Shown: in pieces, positions 48,491-61,516 of the stretch | Position numbering within the stretch: position 1 is the stretch's first letter | How the letters are laid out: each line of letters opens with the position of its first letter | Assembly: GCF_003672135.1 (NCBI RefSeq) | Contig: NC_039513.1 | Span: forward strand, 6,014,833 to 6,078,832 | Direction: 5' to 3' | Length of the DNA stretch: 64,000 nt | From: Ooceraea biroi | Taxonomy: Eukaryota > Arthropoda > Insecta > Hymenoptera > Formicidae | The notes under the pieces: generated by a model | Seen by the model: the letters and a program-made list of their open reading frames with translations, nothing else | Databases searched by the model: none | What the model was told of the DNA's origin: nothing | Program-made: the position numbers and the translations under genes

Positions 48491-51400
48491 CACTAGACAG
48501 GGAGGCGGGAGGTGGGAGGCGAACGGGTCGTCGACCCGGCAAGCACTGTTTCTAGCAGAATAGCTCTTTTGCCAGCGAATGTGTGTCACGTGTGGCACAC
48601 TCGCCGCGGTCGTGAACACGCGTGCGTGTGCGCGATTACGTGCGCCTGTGCCAATACGCCGCGTTGCAAGCACGCACGCACGCACGCGTCTCCTGTGGCG
48701 GCGAGTACGCACAGCACATACTGCGTACCACATTACTGCACCAAATGCACGTACGATATCGACTCGAGTACGTCGTCCAAGACGACGAGGAGTCGGAGTC
48801 GTGACTCGCGAACGCGCGTGAAAAATCGTCAAGAGGCGGTTTTTCTTAAACCAAAAGCGGCCAAGAAATCCCTCCAGTTGCATTCGTCTTATGATTCTGA
48901 GACGTTCCAAGCTGTAACTTTGAAGCGACGCATTTAATATTTCACGAAGACGAAGCTCGATGAACAGAGTAAACGATACTTGAATATTATGAGGCACTGT
49001 AATGAGCGTTATTCTTAAAGCGTTATTGTGAAAATCGCGTTCCATCTGTAAGCTGATCCGTGTAATAATACAGACAATATAGACAATGTTTCTTTTTTGC
49101 AATAAATATTAAGAATCAAAGGAGCAAAAGAGGAAAATGTTCCAAGTTTGCTATTTTGCAACTAATAATCTTCCTCTTTGATAGCCACATCCACGATGTT
49201 AGTATTTCATCTCCCGCATAGTAATACACCACTCAATAAAATCATACTTCATTCCATTGTATCGTTTGTTCTATAATGCACAAAGATAAAATGATGCTTT
49301 TGCAAGTCTCTGGAGGACGTGAACGCTTCCCACGCGTTCATTCAGAAGTCTTACCTCGTGTCGTCATCGGCATGTTATCGCGAAGTATAACCCGATTAAG
49401 GGACTATATGCGATCCCTATCGCAAAAAAGTGCGCGATTCCACTTTGTTAGTATATCGTCGTCTAAAGATCGTCATCGTGCACATAAACGTGCTAGTCGT
49501 TTCTATTTAAACTCCCACACACTATCATACCTACGTCCTTTCGCTAAGATAAGTACTACACGTTAATAGTAACAATCGTGATTTCAAATTTCCATAGTGC
49601 CGCATATGTTGATCTAAAGCGAAGACAAAACGAGATGTTTAGGAGCGTGTAGCACTCTCACCTGGCTAATAGAGGATTAGTAAATATGTGTGTGCGAAAC
49701 AATTGAATGGATTATAATAGCAATAGAGATTGTCGTAGGTAGACAGTTGGTTCGTGTGAACGTTTACTGAAACTTTCCTACTTAATACAATATATTGCTT
49801 AATAAAATGTGTTCCATTAATATGATGTACATACGATTTACTTAATATAATATAATATAGTGCTGTAATTGTGTATAAATTAAACGCAATGTATCTCAAG
49901 ATTTTTCTCCCTCTTTGGTTCGCTCTGTACAGTTGATCGAGAAGCACACGAATCCCACGAGTTGCTTAATGCACTCGTGAAAAAATTGTTTAATAGGAAA
50001 GTTTCTCGTTTGATCAATAATGATGACGATGGAAAACGATTGTCGTCAATTGATTACTACTATTACTACTATTGCTACTACTATTACTACTAAAAATAGA
50101 CTCCGAATTGTGGAAAAAAATCGAGGAAGAAGAAGCATAACTCCGAGGAATAATTCGGGTAATTCGAAAACTTTCTAGTCGGATAGGTACCACTCGAGAT
50201 TTTCCAGTCCCGCGAGGAAAACTACCGGTCAGAATATCGCGGAAAGATATAGACCGTTCTGGCATTGATCCACGGGCAGAAGAGACAGCAAGAACAGTTG
50301 ACGCGATGAACGAGAGAGATGAGAAGAAAAAGAGAAAGAGCGTGGAGATCGAAAGACAGAGAGAGAGAGAGAAAGAGGTACAGTATTGCGACACGGGTCC
50401 GCGCGAAATAATTGCCCCGGACTCGACGGAACCGAATAATTATTGCCAACTCGAGTCGGCGGCAGCCCGCCGACTTTTCCCTATGTAGAAATAACGCGTT
50501 TCGTAGATTAAGAGTTAGCGATAGTGAGCCGCGCCGCGTATAATTGCTTCTGAGAAAGGCTCGTCGCTCCTTTATAGTCGCTCTTTCGCGAGAACGCTCG
50601 CGAATCGAGATTTATTCGCGGTCGAGTTAAGACGAACGGTGCGCAGCTCCGTGCGGAGAGTAATTCGTGCAGCCAGCATGTGGAACGTTAATAGCGGATT
50701 CCCTTATCGAGATCCGGAGACGCTGCTATCTCGATAAACGTCGGGAATCAAGCTACCACGTAGACACAATGTTCCCCGTTCAGAATTAGCTCCAGAATCC
50801 AATCGAGGATGCACGCGACACACGCGGCACGGCGAGGCGAAGCACGTTTCCACGATCGTTGGATTCGAAGCTCGCGGTGCTCGTTACTCGACGCGAACTC
50901 CCGAGACATTTGCTTGGATACGCCGGTTGCGTTGCGAAACGAACGTAAAAGCATCCGCCCACGTTTTAGCGGAACGAGGTGGTGCTCCGCAGTAAGTCGG
51001 CGACTAACTCTTTAAATGGCTCTTTTCTCTTTTGCACATAATAAAGCACGCTGTCGGCTATTTATAACGAATGAACGCACACCTTCAACGTCTCCGACGT
51101 TGCCTTTTCGACACGCCACGTAGCGATCCGTCTCCTGTCCAGATGGCTCGAGATTTTTATTGGCAACATTGTGCTCTCCCGTTATTTTTCAAAACAGCTC
51201 CTTCAGAATTTATTTGACAAGAAATATCATGTTTACTAGAAAAATACATCATATGTTCTGTATCGAAAACTGTCGTCGGTTTCTCGATCTTATAAAAAAT
51301 TAAATTTCAGTCTGTCAAATTATTTAATTAAAATGTACACTTTTAAAGAATCGTTTATGTATTTTATTACAATTATTATATATGTTAATAGTATGACTTG

Positions 51401-53289
51401 ATCTAAACTTTTAAAAGTCCTTAAACTTGACATTGCAAAATTATATTATACCGAAAAAAGAAGCAAAGACAAAATCTAGATCGAGAAAGACAATATTCGA
51501 CAATCACAGTCTGCATCATTAAAAACGGTGGCAAACAAAAATCCGTATGATTTGGAAATCGATAACGTAATGCGGTCGTTGAACACGTTAAGGTCCTGTG
51601 TCTCGTAAAAGCAAATACGAAAATAATCTCTTCGTTTGTTTCACGAGGTCCTCGTAAACCTCGTTTTCCACGATAAAACTTGTTTCTACACGGAAGTATG
51701 CTTAACAAAAGAATCTCAAAGTTCGTAGATAAAAATGAGTATCAGAAACTTGAATACTCTAGAAAAAAAGAGAGATATCCTTTTACATTACTCAATCACA
51801 ATCCAGAACTAAATATTACCAAAACCATCGAAACACAATTTTGCTTTTAAGACCTAATTATCATTTAATCGATTTTATGTGTTTTCTGATAAAACCAGTT
51901 AATGCAGCTTCCAGGATTTGATCAAAACTAGTGTATTTACCTACTTGTCTCCGAAATCGCAAATTTATTGTCAATTCGAGGCAATTGGTATATCGTGGTA
52001 ACAATACTCGTTGACATCTTTTAATTACCGAAAATCATATTGCCTGTCACAATGACAGCGATAAATGCAATGATCGTTGCATTAAATAATTATTGCGGCA
52101 GTAGAAGGGAGCAAACCGGATAGGTTTCACAGGACCCCACATTGGTCGGTGCGCAATAGAAAAGTAGGTGTGGTATCAACGGGGTTCATTGCAGTACAGA
52201 AGCGAATACAGAAGCGCGTTTCTCGTTGCGAGTCATCGTCGACTTTCACGCGCGGCATGCCGATCCGGGAGGAGTCGCCTTCGTGCACTTCGCGTGGTCA
52301 AGGAAGGCACGACGGTGCCTTACCGGACTTCGCCGCGAGATTCGCGTTGCTCATGGCAAAAAGTCAGGCGCGTACATACGCGACCAAGCCGCCAGCAAGC
52401 CGCGCAAGTAACGACGTTAAGAGGATGCCGGCCCTCGAGCACAATGCCGTCATTGTACGCGCCCGGCCTCTTCTTTCCTCCTTCTTCTTTTCCTCCCTCC
52501 TGCCACCAACACGAGAGAATTGTATATGTATCCCATTGTTTCCAGACACGCGTTACACCATGGCGAGTCGAGAGGCGCATTAGCGCGCGAGAAACGCGCG
52601 TCGTGCGATTCTCGACTTTCGGATTTAGATGCGGACGAAAGACGAGATCAGCAGGATAGTCGCGCAGCTGTACCCGGTCTTTGGTACTCGCGCAAGTGCA
52701 GAGTGATATGGTCCAGTGATATTCCATTATACTCTGGAATATCTATATAAAATATGGGATCAATCGAGAATTTTGCGATTGCAGCTTGCAATCAGACTCG
52801 AAATGGCCAGCACAGTGGACAGCTTATATATACATATCTCAATTCTATTCCGAGGCTCATTTCGTTATACACAGCGAAACAGCTGGTCGATGAACCATCA
52901 AACGTCCAGCTCGTCGTTGACGGTCAGAGACACGTGTCTCTCGCGAGACTTCTCGCATTTCGCATATACGAGCAGAGAAGTGGCAGCTGTGCTCATCATC
53001 GCGCGGATTAAACGTGAACTTGAACGACGTCGATTCTCTTCCGGGGCGAGTTCGTTAGCGAAGCGAGTAACGGAAACGCGACGCGACAGAAACGGGAACG
53101 ACGCGATCGCATCGCACAGGAAAGAAAAGGCGGATCACCGAGGCTGATCGTGAATCAGTGAAAGCGCCGAGCTGCGTTCCCCTACGGTGTGTGACTGATC
53201 CGTGCAATATATAATGCTCATATGCTTGCAAAGTCACACGCAATCACGTGCGCACCTACGCGTGCACAAGCACGTCGCTCAGGTTCGTC
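48491..53289. other. Gene-less stretch
   Basis: CpG-rich at 48.5-48.9, 50.1-51.1 and 52.1-53.2 kb; AT-rich at 49.6-49.9 and 51.2-52.1 kb. It contains a GCAC repeat (48669-48686), a TAC/TAT triplet tract (50054-50092) and a GA-rich run (50350-50381). The largest frame (48383-49102, minus, 239 codons) is unrecognised, Arg/Thr-rich and runs through the simple repeats. Confidence 0.55.
50054..50092. repeat. (TAC/TAT)n trinucleotide tract
   Basis: Thirteen or so TAC, TAT and TGC triplets in one register. An imperfect microsatellite. Confidence 0.75.
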
Positions 53290-53490
53290 TTTACAGCCTT
53301 GGAGACCTGGGACAATAGGGCTAGTTGGTGTCCTAGGACGTCTAAAATTACTACCTGTTCTTCCACCTATGGACTTTATGACATCCAAGCAAGAGTCAGT
53401 TGGCTCAAGTCCATAAATTGTAATATTCACCTTATATACGACCTTGCATCTATGAATATCTTTGCGTATTCATCGATACCTCATATCTGA
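53290..53490. other. CpG-poor patch with overlapping open frames
   Basis: The patch is unlike its neighbours: CpG is scarce over about 130 bases and base use is even. On the plus strand a possible splice acceptor TCTTTACAG ends near 53297. The frame after it stays open to TGA at 53488-53490 (text begins LETWDNRASWCP), and a second plus frame runs to TAA at 53414-53416. A minus frame is open from about 53460 to 53218 (contains ITIYGLEPTDSC). AATAAA occurs at 53625. None resembles a protein I know. It could be an exon, a fossil of a transposon, or a young insertion; the choice needs a search. Confidence 0.2.
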
Positions 53491-56400
53491 GACTACGAGT
53501 TTCCTCATTTGCTTTTTTTGCAACAATGTTTTTATTAATATGATTAACGGAGCTTTTACGGACTGTTTTTCGGAAGGTCTTCGTAATTTTCATCCAAAAA
53601 GATATAACTTTTTGACAAAGTTTAAATAAAGTTTAAAGCTGACAAGTTTAAGAAAGTCGCATAAATCGCTCCGTGTCTACAGATTCCATATCTCTTCTGA
53701 ACACGAAGGCACACTTGAATGTTTGTACTGCAAATGCAAGAACGTCTCCACGCGTTTATTTAACATGTCCGATCGTGTGCATCCGTGCTATTACTCAACG
53801 ATCGAATAATGTGCACAGCCGCGACAGTACGACAGTATTTTGCAATTACTGACGTCTTGGGCAGAGAATATTTTATACGATAGTATTGTGCGTAAGTCGA
53901 CTTGCCACGAGACTGTGCTACGAATGCACCTGTACTTTTGCTCAACCCACGGCTAATGTTACGTAATCTTACTCCTTGATTTAAACTTACCGATTGCTAT
54001 AAATCGCACAGCAGGGAAGCATGAGGAACTAAGAATCACGATTAGCTAAACGCTTTGCGTTATTGCGATATTGTAGATATTGAGTTAAAAATAATAAAAA
54101 CGTTGAGATTTATTTGAATTTTCTTACCTACTCGTAATGTGAGTTTCATTACTTACTTTATTGATCATTACTTTATTGTTTCACATTTTTGTTGACTCAC
54201 ACGTTCCATTAAAATACAATACTCTGTTCATTCTTGCGTAAAGTAATTATGATGGATAACTTTTTTACTATTCAACTGAATAACTGCGGAGTGTCCAGTT
54301 ACAACGTGTTGCGTTACATCGCAATACTAACGTGCAATACAGAACGAGATATCCCGAACCAGTTTCCATCAGCTCGGAATGTTCGTGTAACACGTACGAG
54401 GCGATTGTTCCAGTTTTAACCGCGAAACGAACAAACGGAAAGGACCGGACGGAAAGAAGATGAAAAGCACCTGTTGCTAAACGCGATTTCCAGACAACTC
54501 GAAAACGAAGCATGAACGAGCCCCTTCGAGCATCCTTCTGTTCACGCTTGTCTCCCAGCTCGCGATCGGAATCTCGTAAACGTCGAAACACGAATCAAGA
54601 AAGAGAAGAGGAAAGAGGAAACGTCAGCGGCGGCTTCAAGGCGAAATACCTGTCGAACGCCTGATTTAATCAAAGTCGCTTCTCCATTGAAATTGAAAGA
54701 AAGGAGCTAATTGCAAGTCAGGCTACATCCATCGGATGCCTTGCACTGGAATGACATGTGCATTTACACAATTGTGATACAAGAGAGATAATTATCGCAA
54801 ATGTCATACGACAATGTAAGCATAAGAATCTGACGTTAATTCCGTCTGTAATTAACGACATATGAAATGCTATTGAAGCTAACTTAAAAATTCCATAAAA
54901 GTTTGTACGCTATATCACTGTTGAAACAATTTGTAGGAAAGAATTTATATTGTCATGAAAAGAGAGATTCAGATACGAGCGAGTTAATGGACGGTCGTTG
55001 ATAAGGACAGTCCGAGCTGCAACAGCCCCGTTATCGCTCCGTAAGGTGAAAAATCCACACCGAAACGCTTAATGGAGCTGTCGGCGCATTACAATAACGT
55101 TTCTGCAGGCTGCAGCTGTGCGCCGTGCGCGAAATGAAGGTGTACAGCACGTTCGATGGCGAGGAGAAAATTAACGAACAAAAAGTAATCGACGCCGTTC
55201 TCGTGCCGCGCCGTTGGATATTAGATTTCGAGGCAACGTTTTAACGAAGCTGTCGCGAGGTCTCGTTCGACGTCTCCTCGTGGACGTACGACGAATTTAT
55301 TTAGGAGGCGGACGGGAGAGATAGAAGGAGAAAGAGAGCGAGAAAGCCCACACGAGGATTACGGTTCCCCGTGACCGCGCGTTTAATTATTGCACGGCGC
55401 GTACCAATTTACGAGCGAGCGGTCACCGATGTCGAATGCCGGAGAACCAATTCCGAGAGCGACATATACAATCTACGAGGGCGGAGAGTTGCATGGAATG
55501 GGGTGGAGTCCCATTCCGAAGGCTCAGCACTGAAAGAACTTAAGTCGACTTTTCCCTTCTCTTCAGAAACAAGTAGAAATATAAGTTATCGGACACACAC
55601 AGTTAGTGTAATATAAGTGCCACGTGAGTAACGAGCAAAAGCACAACTTGTAAACGACAGTCATCTGTGCAATTATTTTAGCGTAACGCAGAATTTTATA
55701 CTTCGCTGCTCGTAAAATCGTAAATGAACATTCCTACGATAAAATGATCCAGTCCAACAAGCTCACTTTAATACTTTTAACCACGTTACGTCATGAATTC
55801 AAAGAAAATGATTCATTCCAAGTACAAGCTTCTTACTTTGCGAAAAAATCTTTGCCAGATAATAATGTCACCTCCGGCGAAAACGTGTCGGAGAAATTGA
55901 ATTTCTCGCAGTACGAAATTCATGTTTGAGTGTACATATAGCCGCATTGTAAACATCGTTCTATGTGAAGACGATCCTCAGAGAGGATTAAGAAAATAAC
56001 GAACTTTCACAGAGACGACCGTGTTCACCAGATGTAATCGGCTGACCAATTGGAACGCGAGAGAAACTGGAACCAAGCCAGAAGACTTCCGACAAATGCC
56101 GCGGAGGAACTGCATCAAGATAGTGACACCAGCAAATGCAACGACCGAACAAAATTACATAATCATAATGTAGGTAATCTGAGATACTTCTACGCGTGCA
56201 TTAAAAATTATCGTTCTTTTTGTACTATAAAATGAAATATAATCGTTATCCTTTCTTCTGCATTAATAAAATGCATATTGCATAATGATCAATTTACATT
56301 GATCGTTATATGTATAACGACGTGACAAAAGATTGATATTGACGACGTCTTCGCGTGCATCAAACTGCATAAACGAAAAAAAGTACAGAAATACACAGAT

Positions 56401-59400
56401 CGCGTAGCCACAGTACGTACGAGACGCCCGGCCTTATATTTACCGAGCGTGTAGCGAATCTAACGATTTCTTACTTTTCCGTACGGGTGCCTTGCCTAAC
56501 GAAGATCGAAGAAAGTTGGCCACGCTACATTTACCGCGACCTATTCCAACCGGTCCTCTTTCCTCGTCTCCGCTTCGTTTCGCGAACCGGTTACGTCAGG
56601 TGCCATCGTCTCGCGACGTGCCTCGTCATCGCTAGCGCGAGAAAGAGAGAAGCAGAGAGAGAGAGAAATAGATCCTTGAAAATTTCCAGCTCGCGCAAGT
56701 TTCGCATTTCCGTGAATCAGAGTATCACGTTACAAAGATAACTCGCGAGTCGCGAAACGTTCTCGAGAACTTAACTCTTGAAATAAAAAATAATCCGTAT
56801 ATTTGCGAATAAAAATATCTGTGTCAATGCGATTTATTGCTAACATTTGAAAAATTTGAATCTCAGCGATTTTTCACGTAAAGCATATAGTGCGTGAAAT
56901 CCCTGATCTGTCGAAAAGCCGCTTCCATAAATAATTTCATTTTTGTTTTCGGTCTAAATGCGCGGATCGCGATCTTTGCTAGGCCATCGAAGCGATAATC
57001 ACGTACGGCGAAAAAGATAATCAGTTCGAGCGAATCAACTTTCTCTCGATGCTGTTAACTCTCTCGCGATGTGGCTTTCTTGCGTACCAAGTCGCGGAAT
57101 CGTGCTGCACGCCAAGTCCACATTAAACAGCCAGATATACGCGCAGCTCTTAAAACACGTAGCCCGATTAGTGCCTCGATCCGGCTAACATTACGGGAAC
57201 ACGGGATCTCGCGAGATCAACAAAATTACAAAGAATTAATTTTTACAGTTACGTAGGTCTAGCACACCATCGCTCGCAATTTGGCACTCGCGCCTTTTTT
57301 ACGTCCGCAAGAAGTCACTCGTTCGCGAAATGCAGTTCACAGGAATAGACACAGAGGTGAGAGAAACTGTTCCGTTACAGCGATTCTATCACCAGGGTGG
57401 ATATTTTTGCCAGGGGCGCCGTAATAGGGAGGGATCGTAAAGTACGGACCTCAGAGGACGGGATAAAGTTCCGCCATAAAGGGGTTAATTCCTGTTAATC
57501 CTTTGATACGTACCGCGTCGTTGGCTGGATAGGAAGTAGGTGCGGTGGAGGAGGTGGTACTGGAGAGAGAGAGAGAGAGAGAGGAGGCGAACTTTCCAAG
57601 TTTACGCAAAGGTACGTAGATGAAACTGGTAATTAAAGTGGATTCCCTCGCGGGGAACAAAGCCCTCGGCCGAGCTAGGGATGTAGGACGAAAAGCGGCT
57701 GCGACGACGGCGGCATTCGCCGTTGAAAAATAATTTAGTTACGAGACAGTACGTGAAAACTTCAAATTAAGCCGGGTAAAACGAGCGGACGGACGCGCGG
57801 TTTTTGCATTTTTAACGCGAGTCCTCGCCGGGGATTGTAATCGTTGTAATCCACTTTTCATTACCCGCCGGTACCGACGAGTTTTCTCATCTAATTGCTA
57901 CACGCCCGGTGTGCCGCGCTCGCTGCGTGCACGACGGATAATAATTTTCAGCAAATGATGTAATTCCTAAAAGCGTGCTTTAAAATCCATTAACGAAATA
58001 TTTAATCAAGATCAGTTGACGGATATTTGCGTAACCAACGCGACGTGCATTACGGTGGATAATTACTTTTCTCGGATATTCGAGTACATTCAGGATCGAG
58101 GCACAGGATGTACATATCACATTCGCAAATTAATTTCACACATTCAAGTATCTCCAGCCGGGCAACTTTTCAGACGCGAATTCGCTCGAGGCATCTCCCG
58201 GCACTCGCAGGCCGTAATTCTTGCATTTTACTACGAATAAGGTCGGTGGTATACGCTCTCCCGCGTCTATATCCGATATCTATCAAACGTTACGAGCTGC
58301 TGCGTAAATAACCGAGCCGAGCAATTTTACGAGGTGAGCGGTTATCTCGAATCGACAGGTCACGTACGCACGAATGACGATTCTATTTTCAGTCGCATTA
58401 TTACGGCATTATACACCCGCTCGCCGCCGCGGGAAAATTAATGTACCAAATCGCGAGAGCAGCCAGGTTTCCTGTTGATTTTAATCATGTTAATTCTGTT
58501 TCTTCTTCACCGTGGTAATGTAAATATCACGCGTAACAGCGTGTGTATCTTTTATACGCCGTGCATACGTCTCAAATATATTCAACGCGGCCGTGGCCTC
58601 TGCACTTCCTAAACACCATGCGGTTACAATCAAGGGACGCGTGGGAAGAAGCGCGGGGACCTATCAAATGCATTAATAATTTCATTTTTTATACTCCTGT
58701 GCATGTTCTTAAAGGATCATATTTCTCCCGGGGGATAAACTCTTCAGACTCTCCCCCAGAGTGGTTCCTTAACGCACGCGAGATGCCTGGCGTCTTCTTT
58801 ATTATCGTCCTCTGTTCGCTTTTCCATCCATCAGTCGCGCTATCTCGCTCCGCTTTATTCTCGAGATAGAGCGCAGCGAAACGACGGGAGGATAAAAGTA
58901 AAGCGCGCGACATTCGCTCGCTCGCTCGCGGGTGGTAAATTGCGCGTCGTAAATTCTTTCTGCTCGTCACAACGTCGTTAGTCCGGTTTGCTTTACCGCC
59001 GCTGCTGCGGGTGATTCTGTAGTTTTTCCGGCCGGAAATGCTCGCTCGCTCGCGGACGATAAAATCCGTCTATTTGTTTGTGCACAAGCGAGAAACTTTA
59101 TTTCCGTGGTTCGCGAATCTGCGATCGATATCCAGCGCGATATTGCCGTGCCGTAAGGAAGCGGTACCGGGCGGCCGGTCGGCCGGTCGGCAGGTAGGTT
59201 TAAGCGATTTATTAGCTACCTTTCGCACAAAGCACTTGTGTTTTGCGTCCTCGCGCCTTCACGGCGCCTCGTAAACTTGTGTACGTTCAACCTCGCCGGG
59301 CAATCTCGCGATCTTTGTTTTCGACTCCTGACGCAAGGATTTGTCAACCTTTAAGTTTTTCTCATTGCAATACTCTGACCATTAATTCGCCAAGATTTAC

Positions 59401-59903
59401 AAGAAACTAACTGGGAGTTTCGAGACAGAAACGTACGCACACGGATAGCGAGTTGGTAAAAGGATTCAAGATTGAAGCTTGTTATCTCTGAAATTGCTAC
59501 CTTGTTTCACACATGCGTATCTATATGCATAAATCTCGCATTTTTCTTCCCTATTATTATATTCTTACATCATGGGATATAGTTTCAACGAAGCGGAAAC
59601 TCTTTTTTTGCCTCATGCCTGTACGATTGCGATATCTTCTTCCCACGGCCGGATTCTTCGTCTCGCGGGATCGCTCGACGCGGATTCATGAACCGATTAA
59701 GTTAAGATAAGAACGCGCATCCCAGGAACATCGTGGGCCATCATCGAGACGAGATCAACTACCATTTTGCGAAAACGAGGAAGAACAGTGGAAAGTGCAA
59801 CGGTGCCGTGCCATTTTCCGCAGCGGTCCAGCAGTTTCACGATGGCGAAACCTTGAGACGCGGGTTTCGCGGACTTAACGATCGGCACTGGCCTTCGTTG
59901 CTT
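53491..59903. other. Gene-less stretch
   Basis: AT-rich at 53.5-54.3, 54.7-55.0, 55.6-56.4 and 56.8-57.0 kb, otherwise CpG-rich. It contains a GA repeat at 57563-57583 and CTCG runs at 58915-58929 and 59040-59053. No gene is supported. Confidence 0.55.
57563..57583. repeat. (GA)n microsatellite
   Basis: Ten GA units. It can act as a GAGA-factor site in insects, but no promoter is visible around it. Confidence 0.8.
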
Positions 59904-59931
59904 CCGTGAGTCACGAACGCCTGACTCACGG
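59904..59931. promoter_or_regulatory. Inverted pair of AP-1-like sites
   Basis: CCGTGAGTCA (59904-59913) and TGACTCACGG (59922-59931) are exact reverse complements separated by 8 bases. Each contains the AP-1/bZIP heptamer TGAGTCA. A perfect 10-bp arm centred on a known dimer site is uncommon by chance, but no adjacent gene is visible to link it to. Confidence 0.35.
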
Positions 59932-60278
59932 GGCAAATCATCAGAGAGCACTTGAATCATGCATCATTCGCCGGGAATAAGACTCGCGAGCGGGGCTCGG
60001 TATCGACGCTCGTTACCGGCCTCGTAACGACCGGATTGCCGGGCCGAGAGATCCCGGGCGTATTGTTTGAAAATGGATCCGAGGGGCCGGTTTCCGCGAG
60101 TGCGTTTAGCGCGATCTAAATCGCAAGTAAAACGGCCGCACTGGCGCATAACCACCACCGCCGCCGGTGTATCGCGCTGCATCGCGTTGCATCGTGCAAC
60201 GTGCGTTATTCAGGGGGGTCAGTGACCTCCCACTCTCCCCTTCTAATGATAATTATATTCGCATTAGGGCTCGCGCGC

Positions 60279-60294
60279 GAGCGAGCGAGCGAGC
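60279..60294. repeat. (GAGC)4 repeat
   Basis: Four GAGC units in CpG-rich sequence. Confidence 0.7.
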
Positions 60295-61461
60295 AAACGC
60301 GCGCGTTATACTGCCCGCTCGTTCATCAGTCCAGACGCTCGCCGCTTGACGGCAGTATAAACGTTTTAAAATGCATCAGCACGATCCGCTTTCCCTTCTT
60401 CCCTGGCGTTTCATCTCTTTCCTTACCTCCATCTTTCTCTCGCTCTTTCCGTTCCATTATATATCTCCCGCACGTCCATCGCCGTAAATGCGAGAGACGT
60501 CGAGGCCCGAAGAAGCTCCCGCTTGTGAGACACGACCTATCCCAAGACGCGACGTGTAAAGGAAAGCACGAGGGTGAAGTAGAACAACAAGGTTTACGTA
60601 AGGCAAAAAGACGAATTAACGAAAACTTCAATTCACCTAAAATTTTCAATGACAGAGTCGACCGACAAAATCTTATAATAATCGTGTAATATATCGTATG
60701 CGTTATTAGTATTACTATAGAATCGAGTGCATTATTATATACATAGAGAGAGAAACGAATGAAAACGGCGAGAAATAAAGCTATGCTTTTCAATTTTCAA
60801 CACTTCGTTACTATCTATAAGATAACATCGCGATAATAGTCTATTTGCGCTACGCAACGGCGTTAACAGGTGTTATCGCCGTCAGATTTAGTTATAGCAT
60901 TTACGATATCGTAACGATACTAATGTGAACTTGTTTTCGCAGTCTACGCTACAAAATATACTGTTCCACGATAAGCATTCCATGCGAATCATTATTTACG
61001 GTCGCTGCGCTCCGATGTAATATTTATAGACTGTGGATCCGTGATTTTTGATACAGACGTAACACTGTGCAAAATCACATAGACACCATAATCTCTTTGT
61101 ACACGAAACGATCTTAAAAACGATACTCTTCGCGTTACATGCAGCGCGTACATACCACGCGCTGCAACGTGAGAAAAACACGAGTGGCAAGCAGTTGCGT
61201 ATAATTATTTCGTGCTCGCGATATCTATATCCGGTTGCTGTTGCCATACCCCGAAAGTAACGAAGAGATTTACGCCCCAGCCTCGCACATCGGAGTTTGT
61301 TCGTGGCTCGATCGTGACGCAAGTTCGGCAAGCGCCGTCTTGGCAACAGCCTGCAAGCACCAGCGGTGCGCTGGAGCGCGCTCGATGCCGTTGCATAATC
61401 GCATCGCTAATATTAGCGAGCACTAAAACCACCGCCATAAAATCGATTTTATCGCGGACGC

Positions 61462-61516
61462 AGAGAGAGGACAAAGAGGAGGGAGGAGGAAGAGAAAGAG
61501 AAAGAGAGAGAGGGAA
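61462..61516. repeat. Polypurine tract
   Basis: The plus strand is nearly all A/G, with GAGA and GGAGGAAGAG motifs. It gives only Arg/Glu/Lys or Ser/Leu/Phe text when translated. Confidence 0.65.

Noticed and set aside
48383..49102. 239-codon minus-strand open frame
   Set aside because: It spans the tetranucleotide repeats at 48411-48490 and 48669-48686, is Arg/Thr-rich and unlike any known family.
49654..49675. Resemblance to the start of U1 snRNA (CACCTGGCTAATAGAGG)
   Set aside because: The similarity stops after about 20 bases and the following sequence does not match U1 as I know it. There is no sign of an Sm site.
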